This document shows positions 55,986 to 64,000 of a DNA stretch of 64,000 bases, piece by piece. A program made the position numbers and the translations under genes. This stretch comes from Psychrobacter sp. P11F6 (lineage in GTDB: Bacteria > Pseudomonadota > Gammaproteobacteria > Pseudomonadales > Moraxellaceae), in NCBI RefSeq assembly GCF_001435295.1, contig NZ_CM003594.1:1674001-1738000 (forward strand), read 5' to 3'. The notes under the pieces are model-generated. The model made no database searches. It saw only the letters and a program-made list of their open reading frames with translations, and had not been told where the DNA came from. Numbering within the stretch: the stretch's first letter is position 1; each line of letters begins with the position of its first letter.

Positions 55986-57548
55986 TTATTCAGCCTGAGT
56001 ATCTTCGTGACGTAAGTTATAAACGATTTGATCATAGGCGTCACGTAAGGATGATTTTTGCTCATTAGGAATATCATGAGCAGTCAAGCAACGCTCAAAT
56101 ACTTCTTCCTCATTTAAATCTTGTAGCGTTTCAGAGATCTGTTGTTGATTTAGTACTTTATTATAGGTACGAGTGTTTTTGATTTTTAACACCTCGCACG
56201 GCAAATTATCTACCATCGTTTGGATGTGCTCACGTAACTCGCTGATAATCTCCTCACCCGTATAAATAATTTCGAGCCATAAAGACTGTGTTGCGTCAAG
56301 AGATTGAATGACTTTATCTATAGCCTGATTAATGCACTCCAAATCACCTGAAACTTGCGCCAGTTGTTGAAAATTTGGAATAGGTAGTGATACTACTTGC
56401 ATCTGATTAGAGTCATCTCGGTGCAGTATTTTATTGGAAGTATCGAGATTTTTAAGCATTGATTGGTTGTTTTGATCCTGCTGATCAGGGATTTTTTCTA
56501 TAGCAGCAGTTTTTGTCATCTCATTACTTTCTGATTGCTCGTCAAAACCAAACAAGTCATCCATAAATTCAGTCGTTTGACTGGCTACTTTCTTAACAGG
56601 TTTTTCAATCGTGGTAACGGTATTGGTCAGCTGAGGAATAATGCTTTCAACTATATTATTTGAGGCTGACTTTTGACTGCTAATGTCATTTGCTACTGCA
56701 CCAAACTGTACCAGTAATACTTGTTTTTGCTGTTTTGACTCACCAAATCCCATCGCGATTGGCGAGCCTGAATAGCGAATGCTCTCACGACCACCGACGC
56801 GTTGCGGTACGTGCAAATGCCCAAGCGCTACATAATCAAAGCAGTCATCAAACATACTCGCTGATATTTGACCTAGGTTGCCCACATAAAGGTCGCGAAC
56901 GCCATCATCCTCCGTTGTTTTGCTATCAAGCGCAAATAGATGTCCTGTGGCAATGATGGGAATGTGATGCTGGTATACTTCAACTAATTGAGCCTGCTTG
57001 GCTTTGGCAATGCTAGCTACTTCATCATAATGGGCACGAATGCCTTTAATGACATTGGCATCTTTGCTATCAGCCGACTCGCCAGCACCACTACTACGGA
57101 CATCACGATCACGCAAATAGGGGACAGCCGCAATAATACAATGCGGGTTTCCATTTGTATCGTCTAACACCAATACTTCATCGTTTAAGTCTTCACAAGC
57201 CGTACCAATAACATGGACGTTTAAAAACTTGAGTACGTTACTTGGTGCATCTAAAAAAGTAGGAGAATCGTGGTTGCCTGCGACGATGACAATATGTTGA
57301 CAGCATGATTTTGAAACTTTTCCTAAAAATTCATAATATAGCGCTTGAGCTCTATTGCTTGGGGTCATGGTGTCAAAGATATCACCAGCAACGATCAATA
57401 TATCCACTTTCTGCAGGCTAATGGCGTCTTGCAACCAACCTAAAAACGACTCAAATTCGTCATAACGCATTCGTCCATAAAGCCTGCGCCCCAAATGCCA
57501 GTCGGAGGTATGGAGGATAGTGAGAGGTTTGGTAATAGATACAGGCAT
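55986..57548 (-). CDS. sbcD: Exonuclease subunit SbcD (Mre11-like) with a long disordered insert
   Basis: Calcineurin-type nuclease of SbcCD (520 residues, against ~400 in E. coli). Metal motifs in order: HTSDWHLGRR, VAGDIFDT, VVAGNHDS, GHLFALDS and YVALGHLHVPQ. After QVLLVQFG (about residue 283) there is an insert of about 105 residues, rich in Ser, Asn, Gln and Asp, that includes TEFMDDLFGFDEQ near 326-336, before the conserved VSLPIPNFQQLAQVSGD strand resumes. The gene leads the sbcD-sbcC operon. Confidence 0.9.
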   Translation of the reverse strand: MPVSITKPLTILHTSDWHLGRRLYGRMRYDEFESFLGWLQDAISLQKVDILIVAGDIFDTMTPSNRAQALYYEFLGKVSKSCCQHIVIVAGNHDSPTFLDAPSNVLKFLNVHVIGTACEDLNDEVLVLDDTNGNPHCIIAAVPYLRDRDVRSSGAGESADSKDANVIKGIRAHYDEVASIAKAKQAQLVEVYQHHIPIIATGHLFALDSKTTEDDGVRDLYVGNLGQISASMFDDCFDYVALGHLHVPQRVGGRESIRYSGSPIAMGFGESKQQKQVLLVQFGAVANDISSQKSASNNIVESIIPQLTNTVTTIEKPVKKVASQTTEFMDDLFGFDEQSESNEMTKTAAIEKIPDQQDQNNQSMLKNLDTSNKILHRDDSNQMQVVSLPIPNFQQLAQVSGDLECINQAIDKVIQSLDATQSLWLEIIYTGEEIISELREHIQTMVDNLPCEVLKIKNTRTYNKVLNQQQISETLQDLNEEEVFERCLTAHDIPNEQKSSLRDAYDQIVYNLRHEDTQAE

Positions 57549-57807
57549 AATTGAGTTTCATGATGGATAAAAGACATCGATTATTCTAGCAAGAATTGGT
57601 GCGATTTGCTTTGCTATAAACTTAACAGTAAAGCAAAGTAGATACGAATGAGTAGTGATATTTGACCGTAAATGAAACGATGATCGTTTATTAAAAATAA
57701 TGGCTATTTAAAAAGGCTGATTGTTAATAGTATTAAGTAACAAATAAATGGTACTAGAAAAGGTCCATATTTAGTAACATCCAAGCCATTATTAATAAGG
57801 GTATATT

Positions 57808-58473
57808 ATGTTGTTTATCAGATTATGCACATTGGCTTTAATTGCCACTTCCTCTTTGGCTGCTTGTAGCAGTTATGAGCAAGCAAATATGAATAATAAA
57901 ACCAGTGTGAGTCAAATAAAAGATAGCACCGCGTTTGTCCATTCGATCAAACCGAGTCATTCTGACGCAATCATTGGTCAAGTGACTGAGGTCATCTCGC
58001 AAGACAGAGAGCAGCAAAAAGTCACTATTGTCGCTCAGGATGGACAGACGTATACCGCAGAAATCAGTAAAGCCAACCTTGCTCAGAAAAACGCCCATCA
58101 AATGCAGAAATTAACCATAGGCGATTATGTTGAAGTGATGGGAGAGCAATCAACATCACAATCAGGGGTAGATAGTAAGCACCACATTACTGTCCATGCG
58201 ATGCCTTATGTTTTACGTAAAATCATCATCGCTGACCATCAAGTAGACTGTGTCGGTGTTGCGCCGCAATCATGCTTACTGACTAAGCCTGCTGAACAAG
58301 CTAACGCCGACTGGGAGTATCGATATAGTGGTATAGAAGGTTTTGATTTTGAACCTAATTATGAATACACTTTGCTCATTAAGAATACACCTATTAGCAA
58401 TCCGCCTGCTGACGCATCATCAATTCATAGCACGCTAATAAAAGTCATTGAGAAACAAAAGACCAAATCTTAA
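57808..58473 (+). CDS. Putative lipoprotein, 221 residues
   Basis: Signal peptide MLFIRLCTLALIATSSLAAC with a perfect lipobox (Cys at about residue 20). The middle (IIGQVTEVISQDREQQKVTIVAQDGQTYTAEIS and IGDYVEVMGEQ) reads like a small beta-barrel, but I cannot assign a family. Two cysteines near the centre (VDCVGVAPQSCLL) may form a disulfide. ATG follows AAGGGTATATT. Between sbcD (divergent) and cysG (convergent), closed by a terminator. Unknown function. Confidence 0.65.
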   Translation: MLFIRLCTLALIATSSLAACSSYEQANMNNKTSVSQIKDSTAFVHSIKPSHSDAIIGQVTEVISQDREQQKVTIVAQDGQTYTAEISKANLAQKNAHQMQKLTIGDYVEVMGEQSTSQSGVDSKHHITVHAMPYVLRKIIIADHQVDCVGVAPQSCLLTKPAEQANADWEYRYSGIEGFDFEPNYEYTLLIKNTPISNPPADASSIHSTLIKVIEKQKTKS

Positions 58474-58522
58474 TTGTTAAAAATGAATAGCTCATAAAAG
58501 ATCAATAGCGTTATACTAAATA

Positions 58523-58560
58523 CTAAAAAGCCCTACTAATCTACTGGCAGGGCTTTTTAG
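58523..58560. terminator. Bidirectional terminator between the lipoprotein gene and cysG
   Basis: Perfect 12-bp stem CTAAAAAGCCCT / AGGGCTTTTTAG. Confidence 0.88.
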
Positions 58561-58577
58561 AAATTGAAGATCATACG

Positions 58578-60182
58578 TCAACCAATCACTAACTGCTCCA
58601 AACCATCATCAGCCGTTGCCAAATTAGCCACCATAGATAACGCATGGGCTTGCTGGCTAGTATGATCTGCCTTTGGTGTAGCCGCTGTGCCACCACGTAG
58701 CCAGTTACTAGCTGTAGTGTCACTATTGTTGTTTTTCTGCTGATTTTGCAAATTATACCAAGCCAAATCATGATGGAGTGCGACCACGTCTCCCATAATG
58801 AGCAAGGCTGGCGTGGGTAGCTGATTTTTTTCTTGCAACTCAACGATGTCGGCAAGCGTTCCCGTTAATACCTGCTGATTGGGCATACTGGCATTGGAGA
58901 CGATGGCGATTGGGGTGTTGCTACTGCGCCCTGCATCAATCAAGCCTGTCGTCAAACGCGCCAGCGAATGCAATCCCATATAAAATACGACTGTTTCATC
59001 CGTATTCAAAAAGCTCTTAAAATTGCTATTGGGTGCGCCAGCCTTTAAAAATCCAGTGACAAAACGTACCGACTGCGAATGGTCACGATGAGTCAATGGA
59101 ATACCGGCATAGCTTGCAGCAGCATTGGCAGCGGTAATACCAGGTACGACTTGATACGGGATACTGTGCGCACGCAAACTCTCAATTTCTTCGCCGCCAC
59201 GCCCAAAGATGAAGGGATCACCACCTTTTAAGCGCACCACACGGCGACCTTCTTTAGCACTATTGACCAACAGTTCATTAATGCCTAATTGTGCTACTGC
59301 ATGATTGCTGCGTTTTTTGCCAACAAACACTTTATCAGCATCACGGCGGCATAAATCCAATACTTGCGGTGAGACGAGCGCATCATAATAGACAATATCA
59401 GCCTGCTGCATGAGGCGCAGCGCTTTAAAAGTGAGCAGCTCTGGGTCACCTGGGCCTGCACCAACGATATAGACTTCGCCTACGTTATTCTGTAGGGTTT
59501 GAGGTTCTGTGGATATATCATTCTCTGTATGTTTTTCACTGATAAGTGATGCTGTTTTATCTAAATCGGCTTGTAATTGTGCCGCCGCTTCATCTTCATT
59601 ACCAGCAAACATCAGCTGACTGACTGGACCTTCAAATGCTTTTTCCCAAAACTGCCTGCGTCCTGTCAGCGTAGGTATTTTAGTTTTCACTTCGCTACGA
59701 AAATCCCCAGCAAGCTTTGCCAATTTACCATAGCCTTGTGGAATCAAGGTTTCGAGGCGAGCGCGTAATAGACGTGCCAGCACTGGCGCTTTGCCGTTTG
59801 ACGATATGCCAATCACGATTGGATTGCGATCAACAATCGCAGGGAAGATAAAATCGCACAAATGCGGCGTATCGACTACATTAACTGGAATGTTTAGCTC
59901 AGTGGCATCAGCATGTATTTGATGGTTAAGTATCTCATCGTCAGTGGCAGCAATAATGACGCGTGCGCCTGTCATATAAGTTTTATTATAATTCTCATAA
60001 ATCAGCTCATGCTTACTGTCACTGAGCAAGGCTTGTAGTTCAACACAGATATTTGGCGCAAGAACAGTGATGCACGCGCCAGCACGGCTGAGCAAATCCG
60101 CTTTACGTAGCGCCACATCGCCGCCGCCGACGATAAGTACTTTGCGACCTTCTAATTTAAAAAATAATGGAAAAGTGTTCAT
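58578..60182 (-). CDS. cysG: Siroheme synthase CysG (three activities)
   Basis: Makes siroheme, the cofactor of sulfite and nitrite reductase, from uroporphyrinogen III (534 residues). N-terminal dehydrogenase/ferrochelatase domain: MNTFPLFFKLEGRKVLIVGGGDVALRKADLL and ISSNGKAPVLARLLRARLE. C-terminal SUMT methyltransferase: VYIVGAGPGDPELLTFKALRLMQQADIVYYDALVS, RLKGGDPFIFGRGGEEIE and GIPLTHRD. Beyond the usual ~460 residues there is a tail of about 70, rich in Asn, Thr and Ala, without a known domain. AGG stands 8 bases before the ATG. Links with cysH nearby to sulfate assimilation. Confidence 0.94.
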   Translation of the reverse strand: MNTFPLFFKLEGRKVLIVGGGDVALRKADLLSRAGACITVLAPNICVELQALLSDSKHELIYENYNKTYMTGARVIIAATDDEILNHQIHADATELNIPVNVVDTPHLCDFIFPAIVDRNPIVIGISSNGKAPVLARLLRARLETLIPQGYGKLAKLAGDFRSEVKTKIPTLTGRRQFWEKAFEGPVSQLMFAGNEDEAAAQLQADLDKTASLISEKHTENDISTEPQTLQNNVGEVYIVGAGPGDPELLTFKALRLMQQADIVYYDALVSPQVLDLCRRDADKVFVGKKRSNHAVAQLGINELLVNSAKEGRRVVRLKGGDPFIFGRGGEEIESLRAHSIPYQVVPGITAANAAASYAGIPLTHRDHSQSVRFVTGFLKAGAPNSNFKSFLNTDETVVFYMGLHSLARLTTGLIDAGRSSNTPIAIVSNASMPNQQVLTGTLADIVELQEKNQLPTPALLIMGDVVALHHDLAWYNLQNQQKNNNSDTTASNWLRGGTAATPKADHTSQQAHALSMVANLATADDGLEQLVIG

Positions 60183-60340
60183 AGGATTACCTGTAATTCA
60201 TTCAATGTAAGGTATGTCGCTATTATGATGTATCACAGGCATACGCTCACGTAGCGAATTGGCATTAGCATATTCGTTTTTGTCATGTTAGTGAGGGTTT
60301 TTGATGTAAAAGGGAATAGGTGAGTCGTGAAATACAGAAC

Positions 60341-60376
60341 TAAAAAAGCCACAGGCTTACGTCAAAGCTTGTGGCT
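60341..60376 (-). terminator. Terminator of the acyltransferase gene
   Basis: AGCCACA-GCTT (60347-60358) pairs with AAGC-TGTGGCT (60365-60376); the minus strand continues with TTTTTTAG. Confidence 0.75.
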
Positions 60377-60440
60377 GTCATTTAGATTAGATTTTTGCAT
60401 TGGCTATTAGCAATAAAGAGATTTGACCACGTACAAGAAC

Positions 60441-61391
60441 CTACTCAAACTCACTCAGCATCTTAGTCATACGGGCGTCTTTCTGTTGCCAAATATCCTC
60501 TAACCAATCAAACATCATTTTTTTGGTGGTTTCATCACGGTCATAGCCGCCGTCCATGATAGCAGCAAATAATTCGTCTGGTATCTTTAAGCGAGTCACA
60601 TCGACGCCCAAACGGCGAATATTACCTTTCCATAAATCATCATAGTCAGGCGCGCCGTCTGGGTAAACAATGGTCACGTCCAAGATAGAATCCAACTCAT
60701 TGCCTAACGCATTAATTGCTAATGACAAACCGCCAGCCCGTGGTTTTAACAAATGCTGATAAGGAGATTTTTGTTGGTCATGTTTTTCTTTAGTAAAGCG
60801 CGTGCCTTCCAAATAGTTTAATAGCGCAAAGGGTTTGTCTTTTAATTGACGACAAGCACGCTTAGCCTCAAGCAAATTTTGTTTTTTAAGCTCTGGATTC
60901 TTGGCCATTGCCTTGGCAGAAAAGCGCTTCATCATCGGAAAGTCTAAGAAATAAAAGGCTTGACCGATGACAGGAATATAAATCAGATTAAACTTGGTAA
61001 AAAACCGTGTCAGAGGCAGGGTGTCTTGGCTGATATATTGCACAATGCTGGTATCAACCCACGATTGATGGTTGCTTACCAATAGATACTGCTTGTCTTC
61101 GCTCAGATCGTCAGGCAGGTTAATGCGCCAGTCTTTGTGAGGTAGCGCATGATCAATGACGGCGTTGTTACTATTAATCCAGTATTTGGTAATCGCAATC
61201 AGCGCATCATCCGCAGCTTTTGCTCCTGTCAATACTTTTGCCGCTCCCAAAGTCCAGATGGGCAGACCCACCATCGCACTATTGGCAGTAAGAACACTCG
61301 TACCAGTTAAAAAAGAGGCGGTCTTGCCTACCGCTGGTAGCTTATCGTGCAGTTTTTCATAGAGTGAATCGATTTTTTTTATAAAAGACAT
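60441..61391 (-). CDS. YihG-like 1-acylglycerol-3-phosphate O-acyltransferase
   Basis: Membrane-bound PlsC-family acyltransferase (316 residues). The catalytic H(x4)D motif is NHQSWVD and the phosphate-binding block is LNYLEGTRFTKEKHD; the P-rich motif IV region is DVTIVYPDGAPDYDDLW. An N-terminal amphipathic/membrane part (SFLTGTSVLTANSAMVGLPIWTLGAAKVL) precedes it. The frame opens 69 bases earlier, without a ribosome site; the ATG at 61391 is the natural N-terminus. Probably sets the acyl chain on lysophosphatidic acid or a related lipid. Confidence 0.86.
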   Translation of the reverse strand: MSFIKKIDSLYEKLHDKLPAVGKTASFLTGTSVLTANSAMVGLPIWTLGAAKVLTGAKAADDALIAITKYWINSNNAVIDHALPHKDWRINLPDDLSEDKQYLLVSNHQSWVDTSIVQYISQDTLPLTRFFTKFNLIYIPVIGQAFYFLDFPMMKRFSAKAMAKNPELKKQNLLEAKRACRQLKDKPFALLNYLEGTRFTKEKHDQQKSPYQHLLKPRAGGLSLAINALGNELDSILDVTIVYPDGAPDYDDLWKGNIRRLGVDVTRLKIPDELFAAIMDGGYDRDETTKKMMFDWLEDIWQQKDARMTKMLSEFE

Positions 61392-61642
61392 AATAAATAT
61401 CCATATTGATGAGCGCGAGTGCCTATAAGGAAATAAAAAAGGATGAGTAACTTTGTCCATGATACGGCTTTATAGCGTCGGTTTAATGCCGAGCAGCCAC
61501 TGAGGCAAGCCATAGAATACCGCAATGTTAGACAATAAAACGTTCAAGAAACGTTAATTATTCAAATGCTGACTTCTTTATACAGATAGAGATATTCAAA
61601 AACTATAGAAAATTGTCTATTAAGCGGACTATTTGCTATAGT

Positions 61643-61673
61643 TTGGCGGCCTCTAATGAATACTTTATATAAT
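61643..61673 (+). promoter_or_regulatory. Candidate promoter of the DUF817 gene
   Basis: TATAAT (61668-61673) with TTGGCG 19 bases upstream. Transcription from here would include the short frame at 61697. Confidence 0.35.
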
Positions 61674-61696
61674 AAGCTATTGTGAGGAAGAGGAGG

Positions 61697-61747
61697 ATGT
61701 ATGTCATGGTTCACCATAGCGTATTAAACGAGCTGTTAAAGCAATAA
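61697..61747 (+). CDS. Possible leader peptide, 16 residues
   Basis: MYVMVHHSVLNELLKQ, then TAA. AGAGGAGG directly precedes the first ATG and is 9 bases before the second (61706), the best ribosome site in the area. The DUF817 frame begins 35 bases after the stop with a non-ATG codon. It could be a translational leader or the remains of an older N-terminus. Confidence 0.3.
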   Translation: MYVMVHHSVLNELLKQ

Positions 61748-61781
61748 ACGGTAGTCAATATGATTGTAGTGCTAATCTAAG

Positions 61782-62597
61782 GTGTTGAACATTATTCCGC
61801 GTGGCGCCGCGCTAAGTTTAGCGTCTGCTTTGTTTGGCATACTTTTATTATTGGCTTTTGTACTGACTCATCAAATAAGCTGGTCAATTTCTGGTATCTA
61901 TCGCTATGATCTGTTATTGGCTTATGCTTTGATTATTCAGGTTTTTTTGGTTTATTTCAAATTAGAAACGCCGCGTGAGGTATGGGTCATTGCTATTTTT
62001 CATATCATGGCCATGGCAATGGAGTTGTTTTTAACCCATCCCAAAATTGGTTCTTGGTACTATCCTGAACCAGCAATTTTTAGAATTGCCACTGTGCCAC
62101 TTTTTGCCGGTTTTATGTATTCGGCCGTAGGTAGTTTTTTAGCGCGTGGCTTAAGATTGTTTAATGCCTCTTTTACCGACTTACCAAGCTTACTATGGGT
62201 GAGTGTATTGGTTATTTTTTCTTATGCCAACTTCTTCACTAAGTTTTTTGTCCCTGATATTCGCAATATATTGTTCATCGCTTCGATAATTTTATTTTGG
62301 AAAACCAGAGTGTTTTTTCAAATCCATCACAAAAATAATCTTCAATTGCATGATACCAAGCAATATCAATGTCCATTTTTACCATTACTGTTGTTCCTCG
62401 CTTTTTTGGTTTGGTTGGCAGAAAATATTGCTACTTTTACCAATATTTGGCGTTATCCGTCACAAGCAAATGTATGGCATATGGTAGGTTGGGGTAAGCT
62501 GGGCTCTTGGTACTTATTACTGATGCTAAGTCTAGTGTTGGTTTTGGCAGTCATGGGCAAAAGGGATGAGAAAGGCGGCTGGCAGTTAGTTCGATAA
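61782..62597 (+). CDS. DUF817 membrane protein, non-ATG start
   Basis: 271 residues, about seven membrane segments. YRYDLLLAYALIIQVFLVYFKLETPREVWVIAIFHIMAMAMELF and GSWYYPEPAIFRIATVPLFAGFMYSAVGSFLARGLRLF are the DUF817 hallmarks. An in-frame stop at 61773 rules out an upstream start, and the first in-frame initiators are GTG (61782) and TTG (61785), with AAGG too close to either. The N-terminus is a little shorter than I expect for the family, so the gene may have been damaged or may be translated by coupling to the short frame upstream. Function of the family unknown. Confidence 0.78.
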   Translation: MLNIIPRGAALSLASALFGILLLLAFVLTHQISWSISGIYRYDLLLAYALIIQVFLVYFKLETPREVWVIAIFHIMAMAMELFLTHPKIGSWYYPEPAIFRIATVPLFAGFMYSAVGSFLARGLRLFNASFTDLPSLLWVSVLVIFSYANFFTKFFVPDIRNILFIASIILFWKTRVFFQIHHKNNLQLHDTKQYQCPFLPLLLFLAFLVWLAENIATFTNIWRYPSQANVWHMVGWGKLGSWYLLLMLSLVLVLAVMGKRDEKGGWQLVR

Positions 62598-62612
62598 TTT
62601 TGATACTTGCGT

Positions 62613-62621
62613 GTGTCCTCA
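62613..62621. repeat. Partial copy of the 33.3-kb repeat core
   Basis: GTGTCCTCA followed by a TTATTTTGGCAG stretch that resembles the loop side of the element at 33288. Short; may be chance. Confidence 0.3.
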
Positions 62622-62695
62622 TTATTTTGGCAGTAGCGCTTGAATGATATATTCAAATTTTGTGGAGCTGAATATTGAATCTACTATGACAATAA

Positions 62696-62727
62696 AAAAA
62701 CACCTCTTATATCTAAGAAGTGTTTTT
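62696..62727. terminator. Terminator of cysH, bidirectional
   Basis: AAAAACAC-TCTTA pairs with TAAGA-GTGTTTTT (one mismatch) with a 4-base loop. Confidence 0.82.
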
Positions 62728-62747
62728 ATCGTAAAACTACGAAATAC

Positions 62748-63386
62748 CTAAAGCTGCGTGTGCAAACCACACTCACGGCTTTCTTCTACTTTCGTTGGAT
62801 CAAAGTAATCAAATTCATTCGGTAAGTTATGCTCTTCGAGATAAACATCTAAATCAGCGTCAGTGTTTTCAAACAATGGCGCTACTTTTAACACGCCATC
62901 TTTTGATAGGCTAAGTACATCCAACCCTTGGCGGAATTCTGTTTGATCTTTACGAATTGCATTGAACCAAACATCTGGCTTTAGCTCATCTAGCGCACGG
63001 CGGAAGGGCTCTAATTTTACTTGGTCAGTGAATTCATCATGCTGTGGGTTGTCGATACCTGGGATACCGTTCATGGTCGCGTCACGATACGCTGCCGTTT
63101 GCTTAGGAATATAGGTGATGACGTTTAAGTTTAAATCACGGATGACTTTATTGGCAAATTGATAGGTGGCATCCGTGTTATAACCTGAGTCTACCCACAA
63201 TACGGTGATATCAGGACGCTGTTTGGCCACCAAATGCAGAATCGCTGACTCGTATGGGCGGAAGTTAGTCGTGATGATTGGGTTTTTCGCTTGGCTTAAT
63301 GCCCACTCAACGATTTGCTCAGGCGACTTGCCTTGCAATGCTTGGTTGGCTTGGTCGAGGTCTAAACTTGGATGTAATTGGCTCAT
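62748..63386 (-). CDS. cysH: Phosphoadenylyl-sulfate (PAPS) reductase, CysH family
   Basis: Reduces activated sulfate to sulfite (212 residues, shorter than the 244 of E. coli). The PP-motif region is TTNFRPYESAILHLV and VLWVDSGYNTDATY; the catalytic cysteine is in the C-terminal ECGLHTQL. The CC pairs that hold an iron-sulfur cluster in APS reductases are absent, which points to PAPS as substrate; the short length and the altered P-loop leave some doubt. AAGGAAGG lies 5 bases before the ATG. Downstream of the DUF934 gene, 70 bases apart. Confidence 0.88.
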   Translation of the reverse strand: MSQLHPSLDLDQANQALQGKSPEQIVEWALSQAKNPIITTNFRPYESAILHLVAKQRPDITVLWVDSGYNTDATYQFANKVIRDLNLNVITYIPKQTAAYRDATMNGIPGIDNPQHDEFTDQVKLEPFRRALDELKPDVWFNAIRKDQTEFRQGLDVLSLSKDGVLKVAPLFENTDADLDVYLEEHNLPNEFDYFDPTKVEESRECGLHTQL

Positions 63387-63456
63387 AATACCTTCCTTAA
63401 TGATTGTTAATATAAAAGTGTCGATTAAAAATTAAAATTTATGATCAGTGTTAAAG

Positions 63457-64000
63457 CTAGGCGATTGAGGGTTCTGACGGTTTAGCAAACATCGGTAAAT
63501 CCGAAGCACTTTGTCCATCATAACTACTGGCAAGGGCGGTAAATGCTTGCTCAATACCGAATTTAGAGTCTGGCTGCATGTCATGCTCGCTCAATACAAA
63601 GCTATCAACACCCATGCGCAGTAGATATGCGATTTGATCACGGCCAAACGCACCAGCCACCCGAATCTCGCCTTGGTAGCCAATTTGGCGTAGGGTACGT
63701 GCAAAGCTAAAGTTGCGACCATCAGCGAATTTAGGTACATCAATCACGATAAGCGCCTGCGTTGATAAGAAATCACTAAGACCTTCTAACGCATCAGCAT
63801 CGGTGTCAGCCGTCACCCACAATCCAAGGCGGCTACTGTGCTGTACGATCAGCTCATAAACCTCTTTGATCAGACCACCGACCTGCATGCCTGAGTTATC
63901 TAATAGGTCAGCGAGCGGTACAATCACATCGGGCTTTTCTTGCCTTTGTAGCAACTCAAGCAACGTGATGTTTGTTGATACAATACTCTCTGGTAGCGCA
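63457..64000 (-). CDS. DUF934 protein, 5' end beyond the window
   Basis: The frame is open to the right edge, so the true start is outside. Family marks: VPLADLL, VDVPKFADGRNFSFARTLRQIGYQGEIRVAGAFGRDQIAYLLRMGVDSFVL, which is the DUF934 core. The family is almost always encoded with sulfite reductase (cysI) and cysH and is thought to serve sulfate assimilation, role unknown. The gene order here predicts cysI just right of the window. Confidence 0.88.
   Translation of the reverse strand, partial: ALPESIVSTNITLLELLQRQEKPDVIVPLADLLDNSGMQVGGLIKEVYELIVQHSSRLGLWVTADTDADALEGLSDFLSTQALIVIDVPKFADGRNFSFARTLRQIGYQGEIRVAGAFGRDQIAYLLRMGVDSFVLSEHDMQPDSKFGIEQAFTALASSYDGQSASDLPMFAKPSEPSIA

Larger units (their letters stand above)
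61392..61781. other. 390-base divergent region between the acyltransferase and DUF817 genes
   Basis: Holds a TATAAT box at 61668-61673, a strong ribosome site with a 16-codon open frame (61697-61747), and nothing else that I can support. Confidence 0.45.

Noticed and set aside
51931..57548. SbcCD considered as part of an anti-phage island
   Set aside because: It is the standard housekeeping pair, flanked by metabolic genes; no defence-type neighbours.

Overview
The window is a stretch of ordinary chromosome from a gammaproteobacterium of the family Moraxellaceae, most probably Psychrobacter. The evidence is the style of the proteins (about 1615-residue NAD-glutamate dehydrogenase, lipoprotein-type MsrAB fusion, HrpA of about 1430 residues, many short secreted lipoproteins), AT-leaning intergenic DNA and many small single-gene or two-gene transcription units closed by compact stem-loop terminators. 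This is assignment by familiarity, not by a database search. I see no prophage, no complete insertion sequence, no CRISPR array, no rRNA or tRNA gene, and no convincing new multi-gene defence or biosynthetic system.

Layout. 1-7.7 kb: end of serC, then a Yej-type peptide ABC importer (binding protein, two permeases, double ATPase) with gloB inserted between the binding protein and the permeases. 7.9-12.6 kb: iron-type alcohol dehydrogenase, msrAB, folE, fabI. 12.7-18.1 kb: a DUF1275 membrane protein, a 52-residue acidic protein, a dicarboxylate-type transporter, a metallophosphoesterase, and a patch of poorly characterised genes (DUF1543 with a run of nine G, a 105-residue unknown, and a broken gene). 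18.2-25.3 kb: hrpA, small envelope proteins, and an AraC regulator divergent from an Ohr-type peroxidase with a 36-bp palindrome between them. 25.6-31.8 kb: MliC-like lysozyme inhibitor, EamA exporter, DUF421 protein with a C-terminal cysteine cluster, creD, YqhA, and a nicotinamide riboside kinase/PnuC pair. 32-40 kb: a FabH-like synthase, prfA, lysS, an unrecognised 420-residue protein, and dnaX with a perfect 18-bp minisatellite. 40-46.5 kb: LysR regulator, argD-yacG, a TrmB-like methyltransferase, an AarF/UbiB kinase, purD. 46.9-64 kb: NAD-glutamate dehydrogenase, sbcDC, a lipoprotein, cysG, a YihG-like acyltransferase, a DUF817 membrane protein, and cysH followed by a DUF934 gene running off the right edge.

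How it works together. Most genes are housekeeping: translation (prfA, lysS), replication and repair (dnaX, sbcDC), cofactor and building-block synthesis (serC, folE, argD, purD, cysG, cysH), lipid synthesis (fabI, FabH-like, acyltransferase) and oxidative-stress repair (msrAB, Ohr, gloB). cysG, cysH and DUF934 are parts of assimilatory sulfate reduction; the sulfite reductase is probably just outside the right edge. The observations most worth checking are local: the G9 tract in the DUF1543 gene, the dnaX minisatellite, the 36-bp araC/ohr palindrome, the palindrome at the msrAB promoter, the in-frame 35-bp direct repeat in the double ATPase gene, a short dispersed repeat near 33.3 kb, and the disordered insert in SbcD.
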